Shown here: piece after piece, positions 1 to 8,064 of the stretch
How positions within the stretch are numbered: position 1 is the stretch's first letter
Layout of the letters: each line of letters opens with the position of its first letter
Translations under genes and position numbers: made by a program
From: DASWJQ01 sp964517315
GTDB lineage: Bacteria; Chloroflexota; Anaerolineae; Anaerolineales; E44-bin32
Length of the DNA stretch: 45,735 bases
Assembly: GCA_964517315.1 (NCBI GenBank)
Contig: CAZFCJ010000015.1
Location: forward strand, 1-45,735
Direction: 5' to 3'
Notes under the pieces: generated by a model
What the model was told of the DNA's origin: nothing
The model's database searches: none
The model's input: only the letters and a program-made list of their open reading frames with translations

Positions 1-267
1 TCTAGCGGACAGCCGATTGCAAGGATTCTTGGCGATTTCGGCTGCAGAAGGGCAGAAAGACCGGTGACCGTCAGGAGCTCCCTCCATGACCGTCGGCGCT
101 GTACTTTGGCTGCCCTAAAAGGGCGAAGGGCACAAGGATCCCATTGTGGGAGACCCGCTTGTGCCCTCCGTCCCGATCAAGGAGGAGTTACCCGTACCTT
201 GTTGTGGCTCCTTAGAGCTTATTCACAACCCCGCCTGTTAGGAATGGTCAGCGAGCAGGTTGAAACC
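1..267. other. Gene-free left edge
   Basis: I see no convincing gene here. The only clear structure is the pair of hairpins at 112-167, downstream of the minus-strand binding-protein gene and listed separately. Open frames crossing the region have no recognisable motifs. Confidence 0.6.
112..167 (-). terminator. Tandem hairpins, possible terminator of the binding-protein gene
   Basis: A perfect 10-bp inverted repeat (127-136 with 158-167) encloses a smaller 5-bp hairpin (139-143 with 147-151). It is followed in the minus direction by a second small hairpin (112-116 with 120-124) whose left side contains TTTT. It lies about 100 bases past the stop of the gene ending at 268. A rho-independent terminator is plausible, but the T-run is short and not directly after the main stem. 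Confidence 0.45.
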
Positions 268-1413
268 CTACGGACCAACCAAGATAAACTCACCGCCTTC
301 GATCTTGAAGACGCGGAACTCTCCGCCCTCAAGGTCTCCATTCGAATTGAAGGAGACCGGATAGCCCAAGATGCTCTCTTCAGCGCTTAGCTGCGTTCCT
401 GCCACTTCATCCCTCACACATTCCCTATTCAGAGTGTCATTCTGCACGCAGCTTTGGATCGCCTCCAAGGCGAGTCGGGTTGCAAGGGCCGCAGGACCGC
501 CCAAGGCGCCGAAATCCTCACCGTACTCTGCCTGGAATCGCTCGATATAAGGCTGCATGGTAGGAACATCTTTCAACGCCGGCGCGAAGAATGTGAGATA
601 AGCGGGCTCCACAGCATCCTCCGCCGCTTCCACCCATTCTTCATCAAAGGCGGAATCGCCGTTGAAGTAAATTCCCTCCCAACCCTGCTCACGAAGTCTG
701 ATGATGAGACTGGAAAGCTGAAGCGGAGTTTGGGCCGGGAACATGACTGCGTCGAATCCTCCATTGACGATCCTCGTTGCGACTGAGGAAAGATCGGTCT
801 CGTCGGGGGATACGGAAGCGAATCCCAAATCAGTAACTCCGAGTTCTTCCATGGCGCTTGAGGTTGCCTCGACCAGGCCCTGCGCGTATGTTGTTTGATC
901 ATCAATGAAGAAGGCGGACTCTACTCCCAATTCTTCCACCATGTAACCGGCAGCTGTAGGCCCTTGATCGGCATCCGTCGGGATCGGCCGGAAAAAGGTG
1001 GGGGTCCCCGGCTCCGTGAGGCCTGGATTTGTGCACGAAGGCGTGATATGCACCAGTCCCGCCTCGGCAAAAATCGGCTGCACAGCCTCGCATACCTGAC
1101 TCCCAGCCGGACCCACGGCGGCGTAGATGGCTTCATCTGCTACAGCCCGTTCCGAGACTACAGCGCCTGTGTCTGGCTGGACCTCTGTGTCGAACTCTTC
1201 GATCGAGATGTTCATTCCAGTGTCTTGGTTGAAGATGTCCAGCGCGGCTTTGGTAAATCCGCCTTGCTCCTCTCCCACGAACGCGGCGTTTCCGGTCAAT
1301 GGGCCGAGATAGGCGATCTTGATTTCTTCAGGAGTTTGCGCAGATCCGCCACAGGCGGCAAGCAGCAAGCTGAGGCCTGTCACTATGGCCATCATTGCAT
1401 AAATTTTCTTCAT
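268..1413 (-). CDS. Branched-chain amino-acid type ABC transporter substrate-binding lipoprotein
   Basis: This is the extracytoplasmic solute receptor of a Liv-type (HAAT) ABC importer, 381 residues, normal for the type I periplasmic-binding fold. The N-terminus is a lipoprotein signal: two lysines, a hydrophobic stretch and lipobox LLAAC with the lipidated cysteine at residue 21. A standard family opening, IAYLGPLTG, follows at about residue 33. ATG at 1413 is preceded by an AGGAG ribosome site. The cognate permeases and ATPases are probably the plus-strand genes at 3967-7954, although this gene is on the opposite strand, 177 bases downstream of an aminotransferase gene. The ligand cannot be read from sequence; amino acids, or other small amides or acids, are all possible for this family. 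Confidence 0.9.
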   Translation of the reverse strand: MKKIYAMMAIVTGLSLLLAACGGSAQTPEEIKIAYLGPLTGNAAFVGEEQGGFTKAALDIFNQDTGMNISIEEFDTEVQPDTGAVVSERAVADEAIYAAVGPAGSQVCEAVQPIFAEAGLVHITPSCTNPGLTEPGTPTFFRPIPTDADQGPTAAGYMVEELGVESAFFIDDQTTYAQGLVEATSSAMEELGVTDLGFASVSPDETDLSSVATRIVNGGFDAVMFPAQTPLQLSSLIIRLREQGWEGIYFNGDSAFDEEWVEAAEDAVEPAYLTFFAPALKDVPTMQPYIERFQAEYGEDFGALGGPAALATRLALEAIQSCVQNDTLNRECVRDEVAGTQLSAEESILGYPVSFNSNGDLEGGEFRVFKIEGGEFILVGP

Positions 1414-1590
1414 CTCTCTCCTACTTTCGAAGTTGAAATAGGTCTCTCGTTATGACGCTGCGATTTGTGATGTCTCCGGTCCGTCGCACCTCCTAACGCA
1501 GAGGCCCCGCCGCCATCACGATGCGGGGTATGAGCCTACGCAACCCCATGGATTGGAGAACATGGCGCTCAACGTTTGGTCCGGATGCGA

Positions 1591-2727
1591 TCAACCCCGC
1601 CACTCTCGCTCCAAGGCATCCAATAGCCCGTCAATTTGCTCGGCGTAGTTATAGCCGTGTAAACTGACGCGGATCGTCTCGTCTATATTGATGACGATGA
1701 TGGATTGTTCGCCCAATTTCTCCATGAGCCGGGCCCCTTCTTTACTTGTGAAGCAAACGCTCGGTCCCCGCCTCGATTCATCCCATGGGGTAGTCGGACG
1801 AATGCCGAGCGCATCGAGGCCCTCCAGGAGTCTCTGCGAAAGAGCCTGAATGTGATCAGCGCGCATTTCCTCCGTGGTGTCCTGGAGGTAATCGAGAGCC
1901 GAGTCCAATACATAGATCGAGGGGTGGGAAACATTTCCGCGCGAGAAACGAGAGGCTCCCTCCTTCATCGCGGGATCCTTGTCATAATCAAGGTGGGGCG
2001 GAAAATGGACGGAGTACCAGCCCAATGTGGAGGGTTCAAAATTTGGATACCGCGCTTGGTTCCAGTAGGCGACCGCTACGCCCGTGCAACCGAGCAAGAA
2101 CTTGTAGCAAGAAGAAAAGGCGAAATCCGCGATGCTTAGATCGACCGGGAGCGCGCCAGCTTCCTGGGTCACATCGAGTATGAGGAGGGCACCGTTGGCA
2201 TCGGCCAGTTCCCTAAGATACTCGGGGGACAGCCGCTCCCCTGTAATATAGGAGACAGTGGAGGTAGAGATGATTCTCGTCTTTTCGTCAACAACGCGCG
2301 CAAACCTATCGGGATCATTCCCTCGTGCCACCCTGATCTCGACACCGCTGGCCCTCAACCCTACGAAGGGTAGGGCGGCGGAAGGGAACTCAGAAGCGTC
2401 AACACATATATTCTGCCCGGGCTCAACGTCGATAGACTCAGCAAGGAGCGAAACACCTTCGACTACGTTGGAAACAAACCCTACGTTGTTCTCATTCACC
2501 TTAAACAGCCTGGAAACCTTCTCGCGGGCCGCGTTAATCCGCTCTGCCATCCGGATACGGCCAGACCAGCCAATGCTCTTATCCCTCGCATAATCTAATA
2601 AGGCCTCGTCATGTCGGTGGAGAAACGGCGATTCACTTGCAGCGCCAAAATGGAGCACCCCATCCCCGATCCGAAAATCTGTAGGATTAAAGATGGGATC
2701 GGAAGCGGTAGAGACCTCCAGAGTCAT
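1591..2727 (-). CDS. Class V aminotransferase, isopenicillin-N epimerase/cysteine desulfurase-like
   Basis: This is a PLP-dependent fold-type I enzyme of the class V group, 378 residues from the ATG at 2727. A GTG at 2739 would add four residues but has no ribosome site. The PLP-binding lysine is in SSCYKFLLG (about Lys209), and the aspartate that contacts the pyridine nitrogen is in LDVTQEAG (about Asp185). There is no clear cysteine-desulfurase active-site cysteine loop, so transamination, epimerisation or lyase activity is more likely than sulfur transfer. It lies between the binding-protein gene downstream and the strong minus-strand promoter at 2837-2878 upstream, so both genes are probably co-transcribed. 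The substrate is not identifiable; the context suggests an amino compound brought in by the Liv importer. Confidence 0.8.
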   Translation of the reverse strand: MTLEVSTASDPIFNPTDFRIGDGVLHFGAASESPFLHRHDEALLDYARDKSIGWSGRIRMAERINAAREKVSRLFKVNENNVGFVSNVVEGVSLLAESIDVEPGQNICVDASEFPSAALPFVGLRASGVEIRVARGNDPDRFARVVDEKTRIISTSTVSYITGERLSPEYLRELADANGALLILDVTQEAGALPVDLSIADFAFSSCYKFLLGCTGVAVAYWNQARYPNFEPSTLGWYSVHFPPHLDYDKDPAMKEGASRFSRGNVSHPSIYVLDSALDYLQDTTEEMRADHIQALSQRLLEGLDALGIRPTTPWDESRRGPSVCFTSKEGARLMEKLGEQSIIVINIDETIRVSLHGYNYAEQIDGLLDALEREWRG

Positions 2728-2836
2728 TTCAAACCCCACTTGGGCATGCCGGTTTGCCTCTGTTTCCCAGAGCAGTGGGCCCGCTGAGGTGCACCCGAGT
2801 TGTGTGGAGTTGACTTTGAGAGGAGCACCCAGTATG

Positions 2837-2878
2837 ATTATATTAGTTATTGTATGACAGTCAACAATTAATTGTCAA
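2837..2878 (-). promoter_or_regulatory. Strong sigma-70 type promoter for the aminotransferase/binding-protein unit, overlapping a GntR half-site
   Basis: Read on the minus strand there are two overlapping promoters. One is TTGACT (2864-2859), 16 bases, TATAAT (2842-2837). The other is TTGACA (2878-2873), 18 bases, TACAAT (2854-2849). TGTATGACAGT lies at 2851-2861 (plus-strand reading), inside these elements; TTGTATGACAG at 2850-2860 matches the FadR-subfamily operator form TnGTnnnACnA at all but the last base. A perfect 12-bp palindrome, acaattaattgt, is at 2864-2875. The positions suggest direct repression by the adjacent GntR protein. Confidence 0.6.
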
Positions 2879-2953
2879 ATCGCTCGGGGGAGGTCAGGGC
2901 ATGGTCGATGACGGCATCTTGACCACAAGCCCATATTCGATAGGGAGGGGGAT

Positions 2954-3628
2954 GTGAAGCTCGAACCCGCGTCCAAGAAAACGCTTGCCCAAGAAATTGC
3001 AGAACAGCTTCGACAAGCAATATGGTCCGGCTCGCTTGAACCGGAAGCACAACTGAAGGAGAGTCAGCTTGCAGACTCGCTGCAAGTGAGTCGAGGTCCG
3101 GTTCGGGAGGCCCTCAGCCAATTGGAGCGTGAGGGCCTGGTGGCGAAACCACCAAATCAAAGCGCGAAGGTCGCTCGGTTGTCCAACCGAGACCTCTATG
3201 AGGTATTCACACTGCGGCGTTCGCTGGAGGAACTGGCCGTGGAGGAAGTCCTTTCTGAAAACAACCCCTCGTCCACCGAGCGGCTCCAGGGCCTTGTTGA
3301 CGATATGAAAATGCATGTTGAGCGCCAATTTACGGAGCAGGAGGCCGCGGACCTCGACATACGATTTCACGAGGCCCTTGTTAAAGCAAGTATGCACAGC
3401 CGCCTGATAGAGGCATGGCAAACTCTCGAACCCCAGATTTATCTCGTTCTGCTGAGCAGAAACGTCGCAAATCCGGACTACAGGGAATATGCAGTCAAAT
3501 CACACCAAGGTATCGTTGACTCTTTGTCGGGTGGGGACTTGGAGCTAAGTAAGAACATTATCGCCGACCATATCCATAGCTCCTACGAAAGAATCGTCGA
3601 GGCCTGGGGGGACTCTAAGTCGCATTAG
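2954..3628 (+). CDS. GntR-family (FadR/FCD subfamily) transcriptional regulator
   Basis: This is a DNA-binding regulator of 224 residues. The N-terminal winged helix-turn-helix (about residues 8-75) carries the standard recognition segment SRGPVREALSQLEREGL. The C-terminal all-helical FCD ligand domain (about 85-210) has the metal-binding pattern DIRFHEAL followed by two more histidines (KSHQ and ADHIH). The start is GTG at 2954, just after a purine-rich ribosome site. It is divergent from the aminotransferase and is the first gene before the Liv permease genes on the same strand. It is strikingly similar to the regulator at 29238-29951, sharing 15- and 16-residue identical blocks in the ligand domain, so the two proteins probably sense similar ligands. 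FCD regulators commonly respond to organic or amino acids; the effector is unknown. Confidence 0.9.
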   Translation: MKLEPASKKTLAQEIAEQLRQAIWSGSLEPEAQLKESQLADSLQVSRGPVREALSQLEREGLVAKPPNQSAKVARLSNRDLYEVFTLRRSLEELAVEEVLSENNPSSTERLQGLVDDMKMHVERQFTEQEAADLDIRFHEALVKASMHSRLIEAWQTLEPQIYLVLLSRNVANPDYREYAVKSHQGIVDSLSGGDLELSKNIIADHIHSSYERIVEAWGDSKSH

Positions 3629-3966
3629 AGGCCTTTTGCACGAGGGAAGGGCCATCGACCCGGAATACGCCCTGCTTTCGCTTTGCAGTCCTCGCCTGAC
3701 AGGCTCGCGCTCAATTTTGTTCAGACTCAGTGACCATGCTTGCGACAATCATTGACCCATTCAGTTCATCCCCAAATCGGCCCGCCGGTCCAACCCGAAC
3801 AGATGACCGCTCCAAATTGGTTCGTAGCTACCTGGAACCCATGGAATAGATCAACAAGAGAGAGCGCGGTGTCCCGCCAATGGTGCGTGGACCACTGGCT
3901 CAGCCAGCCAATGACGAATTGAACGCCGAAGATCACGGCAGTGCCCCCTGATCACCCCTCCGCGAG
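3629..3966. other. Gene-free 338-base stretch before livH
   Basis: No coding frame with recognisable motifs was found. A TTGACC at 3752-3757 has no good -10 element at proper spacing, so I cannot name a promoter for the Liv genes with confidence. No strong terminator follows the regulator gene, and read-through into livH remains possible. Confidence 0.5.
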
Positions 3967-4902
3967 GTGTACTTGGAAAATTTCGTTGAACTTCTGCCAC
4001 AAACCCTCGTAAATGGCCTTACGCTGGGAAGTGTTTACGCGCTGATCGCGCTCGGCTACACCATGGTCTACGGAATCCTAAAGCTCTTGAATTTCGCTCA
4101 TGGTGACGTGTACATGGTTGGAGCCTATCTTGGCTACGGTGTGATCGTCCTCCTCGTCCCGCAAACGGGCCCCCTCATTCCCACTGGCTTCATCATCCTG
4201 ATCATGTTCGTGGTAGCTATGTCGGGTTCCACGATCCTCGGTGTGCTCATTGAGCGATTTGCATACCGCCCTCTGAGAAACGCCCCAAGAGTAGCGCCGC
4301 TCATAAGCGCACTTGGGGTGTCGTTCTTCTTGCAAACCATGGTCCAGTTGACGGTCGGAGCTCGGCCTATCGATTACAGGAGCTCGGCCCTGATTGCATC
4401 AGGAACGGGTGTCTGGTTAGGCGGCTTCTTTATCGAGGCGGCAAGGGTCATGGTGGTCGTCCTCACCGTCGTTCTCATGATCATTCTGACCTATTTTGTG
4501 AGATCTACTCGCCTAGGAAGAGGCATACGTGCGGTGTCAATGGACTCCCAGGCCGCGGAAATGATGGGCGTCGATGTTAACAAGGTTGTATTGGTCACCT
4601 TCATCGTGGGCTCGGCTCTAGCCGGAGCAGCAGGGGTGATGGTCGGGCTGGTGTTTCTTATCATCCGCCACACCATGGGATTCGTGGCTGGACTGCGTGG
4701 ATTCACCGCCTCCGTCGTCGGAGGAATCGGCAGTATCCCTGGGGCTGTCGTCGGCGGCTTGATCATCGGCCTGGCGGAAGCCTTCGCCAGCGTCTACATC
4801 TCGGCAACTTTCAAAGAAATCATAACTTTCATGATTCTGATCGCAGTGCTGCTCATCCGGCCAACCGGACTTCTCGGAGCCTCTGTGGAGGAGAAGGTTT
4901 AA
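3967..4902 (+). CDS. livH: Branched-chain amino-acid ABC transporter permease LivH
   Basis: This is an inner-membrane subunit of a Liv-type importer, 311 residues and strongly hydrophobic, with about eight predicted membrane segments. Family landmarks are the N-terminal LTLGSVYALIALGYTMVYG, then LNFAHGDVYMVGAY, the mid-protein EMMGVDVNKV loop that faces the ATPase, and the C-terminal GGIGSIPGAVVGG and RPTGLLG. The start is GTG at 3967; the upstream ribosome site is weak. It is followed after two bases by livM and is the first gene of a four-gene set H-M-G-F that lacks its own binding-protein gene on this strand. Confidence 0.93.
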   Translation: MYLENFVELLPQTLVNGLTLGSVYALIALGYTMVYGILKLLNFAHGDVYMVGAYLGYGVIVLLVPQTGPLIPTGFIILIMFVVAMSGSTILGVLIERFAYRPLRNAPRVAPLISALGVSFFLQTMVQLTVGARPIDYRSSALIASGTGVWLGGFFIEAARVMVVVLTVVLMIILTYFVRSTRLGRGIRAVSMDSQAAEMMGVDVNKVVLVTFIVGSALAGAAGVMVGLVFLIIRHTMGFVAGLRGFTASVVGGIGSIPGAVVGGLIIGLAEAFASVYISATFKEIITFMILIAVLLIRPTGLLGASVEEKV

Positions 4903-4904
4903 TC

Positions 4905-6428
4905 ATGGCTGACGGCAGGAACGAGAGTGGCCGGACCAACGGAATCGATCAGGATTCGATTGCTGCAGATACATGGGTTGGAGAAGTTGACCAAAGACGG
5001 CGAGCAGCGAGTGGGATAATCGCCAGCGCGAAGCAGAGGTGGGATAAAATCCCCCGCTATCTACAGTGGATGATCCTTGTCGCGCTGCTCGCCTCGTTCC
5101 CTATCGTTACCTCGTTCCAGCCTGTCCTCGACCTGCTCGACATTGGCAGTAACGCCTTCATCGTCCGTATTGGAGCCATGTTCTTGGCCATGAGCATGTT
5201 GGCCATCGGCCTCAACGTTGTAGTGGGGTACGCGGGGCTATTTGACCTGGGATATGCGGCGTTCTTTGGCTTCGCAGGTTACGCGTATGCGTACCTTTCC
5301 TCCGAGTTCATAGGTAGCGGGATCCACGTGCATTCCATCCTGAGCATCCCTACTATCGTTCTTCTCACGGCCGGATTTGGATATTTGCTGGGCCTGTCAT
5401 CACTGCGGCTCAGGGGAGACTACCTGGCGATCGTTACGCTGGGTTTTGGCTTGCTATTCGTGCAACTCGCACTCACTTTGAATCGTGTCGAGCTACCTTG
5501 GCTCGATAAAGCGGTAGATCTGACAAATGGTCCTAATGGAATTTCAAACCTCGACAACATCAATCTCTTGGGTTACACCATCAGCTCCAATGTTCAGTAC
5601 TACTACTTGTTCTTACTTCTTTTGATAGGCGTCTATCTGCTCGTCACCCGCATGAGAAGTTCCAGGATTGGCCGCGCTTGGCGCTCGATTCGGGAAGATG
5701 AGCTCGCATCGGAGGTTCTGGGAACCCCGACTCGACATCTAAAATTGCTCGCCTTCGCCATTGGCGCTGGCATCGCGGGTCTATCGGGGAGCGTATTCGC
5801 CGCTTGGCAAGGCATCGTCACACCCAACCGGTATGACACCATCTTGTTGATCGAACTTTATGCAATGGTTGTGCTGGGTGGCTTGGGCAGTCTTCGGGGG
5901 GTGATCCTCGGCACTCTCGTGTTCACGGCCGTTCCTGAAGTCCTGCGTAATGTATCGCTGGCTGGAGTGCTTGTGTATTCGACCATTCTGATCACCCTCT
6001 TTTTGAACTTGCGGCCATGGAGAAAATTCGCCGCGTTTCTCGGCGCAACGATTGTGGCCGGTTTGCTGCTCAAGATGGGGATGAGCGCATTTCTCCCATA
6101 TCTGGATTCCGGGACCCTTCCGGAACAAGGGTCGATCCTGAATCAGCTTGTGCAGGCGTGGCTGGTCGTCCCCCCAAGCTACGAACTGGTCGGCAAGCTC
6201 GCAGCGATTTGCACAGTGTTTCTGGTCCTAGGCACCGTCGTAACCCGAGGTACGTGGCGCATGATCCTGCTTGGCCTCACCCTCTACTTGTTTGCATTCA
6301 CGTGGGAAGCACGATTAGCCAGCGAGCCAGCGGTTACCCGCGTTTTGCTCGTGGGCCTCACATTGATCGTGATCATGATCAAGCGCCCCCAAGGACTGCT
6401 CGGGAAACTCCGTGTCACGATCGTGTAA
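4905..6428 (+). CDS. livM: Branched-chain amino-acid ABC transporter permease LivM, enlarged form
   Basis: This is the second membrane subunit of the Liv importer. The core (about residues 90-370) has typical LivM signatures: GLNVVVGYAGLFDLGYAAFFG, cut here to GLNVVVGYAGLFDLGYAAF, then RLRGDYLAIVTLGFG and the GRAWRSIREDELASEVLG coupling region. At 507 residues it is clearly longer than the roughly 300-360 usual for the family. About 80 hydrophilic residues precede the first membrane segment, and about 120 residues with extra hydrophobic segments are inserted between the core and the terminal RPQGLLG motif. It starts two bases after the livH stop. The extra segments are an unexplained elaboration; they do not look like a known separate domain. 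Confidence 0.9.
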   Translation: MADGRNESGRTNGIDQDSIAADTWVGEVDQRRRAASGIIASAKQRWDKIPRYLQWMILVALLASFPIVTSFQPVLDLLDIGSNAFIVRIGAMFLAMSMLAIGLNVVVGYAGLFDLGYAAFFGFAGYAYAYLSSEFIGSGIHVHSILSIPTIVLLTAGFGYLLGLSSLRLRGDYLAIVTLGFGLLFVQLALTLNRVELPWLDKAVDLTNGPNGISNLDNINLLGYTISSNVQYYYLFLLLLIGVYLLVTRMRSSRIGRAWRSIREDELASEVLGTPTRHLKLLAFAIGAGIAGLSGSVFAAWQGIVTPNRYDTILLIELYAMVVLGGLGSLRGVILGTLVFTAVPEVLRNVSLAGVLVYSTILITLFLNLRPWRKFAAFLGATIVAGLLLKMGMSAFLPYLDSGTLPEQGSILNQLVQAWLVVPPSYELVGKLAAICTVFLVLGTVVTRGTWRMILLGLTLYLFAFTWEARLASEPAVTRVLLVGLTLIVIMIKRPQGLLGKLRVTIV

Positions 6429-6431
6429 CCG

Positions 6432-7226
6432 ATGGCTCTGCTCGAAGTCAACAACCTGTCCAAATCGTTCGGTGCGCTGCAGGCAATCGACCGATTGACG
6501 TTCGACGTAGCCGAGGGCGAAATCGTCAGCATCATCGGGCCGAACGGGGCTGGCAAGACCACCACCCTCAACCTGCTGACGGGGATCAGCCAGCCGGATT
6601 CGGGGGAAATGATCTTCGACGGCGCCTCGATGGTCGGCATGGATTCACATGAGATCGCGGCCCTCGGTCTTTCGCGGACGTTTCAGACACTGCGGCTGTT
6701 CTTGAACATGAGCGTGATCGAAAACGTCATGGCCGCCGCCTACCCCAACATGAAGGCCGGCCTGCTGCCGATCGTGCTGCGCACCGAAGCCTGGCGGCAG
6801 GAGGAGGAGCGCGTGCGCGCAAAGGCGGAGGGGGTCCTGTCCTTCTTTGGCGAACGCCTGGTGGGCTACCGCTTTGACGAGCCGGCCTACAGCCTTTCCT
6901 ATGCCAACCGGCGCAGGCTCGAAATCGCCCGCGCTATGGCCGGCGATCCCAAGCTGCTCCTGCTGGATGAGCCCTCCGCGGGCATGAACCCCAAGGAAAC
7001 GCTGGAGATCACCGAGCTGATCGGCACGCTGCGGGAAGAGCTGGGTGTGACGATTATCCTGATCGAACACGACATGCATGTAGTGGAGGGCATCTCCGAC
7101 CGGGTGATCGCGCTCGACTACGGCCGGAAGATTGCCGAGGGCGATTTCGAGCGGGTGACGACTGACCCGGACGTCGTCGAGGCCTACCTCGGCCGTAAAG
7201 CCCGGGGCCGGGCAGATGAGCGATGA
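6432..7226 (+). CDS. livG: Branched-chain amino-acid ABC transporter ATP-binding protein LivG
   Basis: This cytoplasmic ATPase subunit has 264 residues, normal for LivG. The Walker A motif is GPNGAGKTTT (about residues 36-45), the Walker B region is LLLLDEPSAGMNP and the switch histidine is in IEHDMHVVEG. The ABC signature reads LSYANRRRLEIARA, where most LivG proteins have GQ or similar in place of AN; that is a divergence but not an obvious loss. ATG at 6432 follows the livM stop by three bases. It forms the ATPase pair with LivF, which overlaps its end by four bases. Confidence 0.93.
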   Translation: MALLEVNNLSKSFGALQAIDRLTFDVAEGEIVSIIGPNGAGKTTTLNLLTGISQPDSGEMIFDGASMVGMDSHEIAALGLSRTFQTLRLFLNMSVIENVMAAAYPNMKAGLLPIVLRTEAWRQEEERVRAKAEGVLSFFGERLVGYRFDEPAYSLSYANRRRLEIARAMAGDPKLLLLDEPSAGMNPKETLEITELIGTLREELGVTIILIEHDMHVVEGISDRVIALDYGRKIAEGDFERVTTDPDVVEAYLGRKARGRADER

Positions 7227-7954
7227 GCGAGAACGGCAAGGCACAACCGCTGCTGCGGCTGACGGATGTCAACACATATTACGGCGAGATCCACATTCTA
7301 CAGGACGTCAACCTGGAGATTTACCCCGGCGAATTGGTCTGCCTGCTGGGCGGAAACGCCTCTGGCAAGTCGACCACTCTTAAAACCATCTTGGGGATCG
7401 TTCGCTTCGTCAGCGGCTCGATTGAGTTTCGCGGCGAGCGCGTGGAAGACCGCCACACCAGCTACCGCATTCGGCGCGGCATGGCCGTGGTGCCGGAGAA
7501 CCGGCGCATCTTCGGCGACATGAGCGTGCGGGAGAACCTGCTTATGGGCGCCTATCTGCGCGACGATCGAGAGGGCATCGATCGCGATTTCGAGCACGTG
7601 CTGGACCTGTTCCCTCGGCTCGGCGAGCGCCTCGAACAGCTGGGTAAGACGCTCAGCGGCGGTGAACAGCAGATGCTGGCCATGGCGCGGGCGCTGATGT
7701 CGCACCCGGGGCTGCTGTTGATGGACGAGCCCTCGATGGGGCTGGCGCCGGTGCTGGTCGAGCACAATTTCGAAATCATTCAGCGCATTAATGAGCAGGG
7801 CACCACCGTGTTCATGGTCGAGCAAAACGCCAACATGGCCCTGTCGATCGCCGACCGCGGCTATGTGCTCCAGACCGGCCGCATCGTGCTGGCCGATTCC
7901 ACCGAAAATCTGCTGGACAACGAGATGATGCGCAAGGCGTACCTGGGAAGGTGA
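7223..7954 (+). CDS. livF: Branched-chain amino-acid ABC transporter ATP-binding protein LivF
   Basis: This is the second ATPase subunit of the Liv importer, 243 residues. Walker A is GGNASGKSTT, the signature is LSGGEQQMLAMARA, Walker B is LLLMDEPSMGLAP and the H-loop position is occupied by Gln in VEQNANMA, which is typical of LivF. It starts at an ATGA overlap with livG, showing translational coupling. It is the last gene of the plus-strand set and ends about 110 bases before the converging end of the large minus-strand cluster. No obvious terminator lies in that gap. Confidence 0.93.
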   Translation: MSENGKAQPLLRLTDVNTYYGEIHILQDVNLEIYPGELVCLLGGNASGKSTTLKTILGIVRFVSGSIEFRGERVEDRHTSYRIRRGMAVVPENRRIFGDMSVRENLLMGAYLRDDREGIDRDFEHVLDLFPRLGERLEQLGKTLSGGEQQMLAMARALMSHPGLLLMDEPSMGLAPVLVEHNFEIIQRINEQGTTVFMVEQNANMALSIADRGYVLQTGRIVLADSTENLLDNEMMRKAYLGR

Positions 7955-8064
7955 GTTACCGGGCCATAAGGCGCGCTTGGGTTCATCCTGATCGAGGTCC
8001 CGCTCCCTCTCGCGAGTAGTACTTGGAGGCCTGACCGTCAAAGGGACCGCCAGATACCCTCGCT

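Noticed and set aside
1505..1528. Terminator between the class V aminotransferase and binding-protein genes
   Set aside because: The stem is only 6 bp (ccccgc with gcgggg) with a 12-base loop and no T-run.
3967..7954. Composition step within the Liv genes suggesting different origins
   Set aside because: Hand counts of 60-base blocks vary too much: 24 G+C at 5521-5580, 34 at 4021-4080, 38 at 6301-6360 and 37 at 6961-7020, so no sharp boundary is supported.
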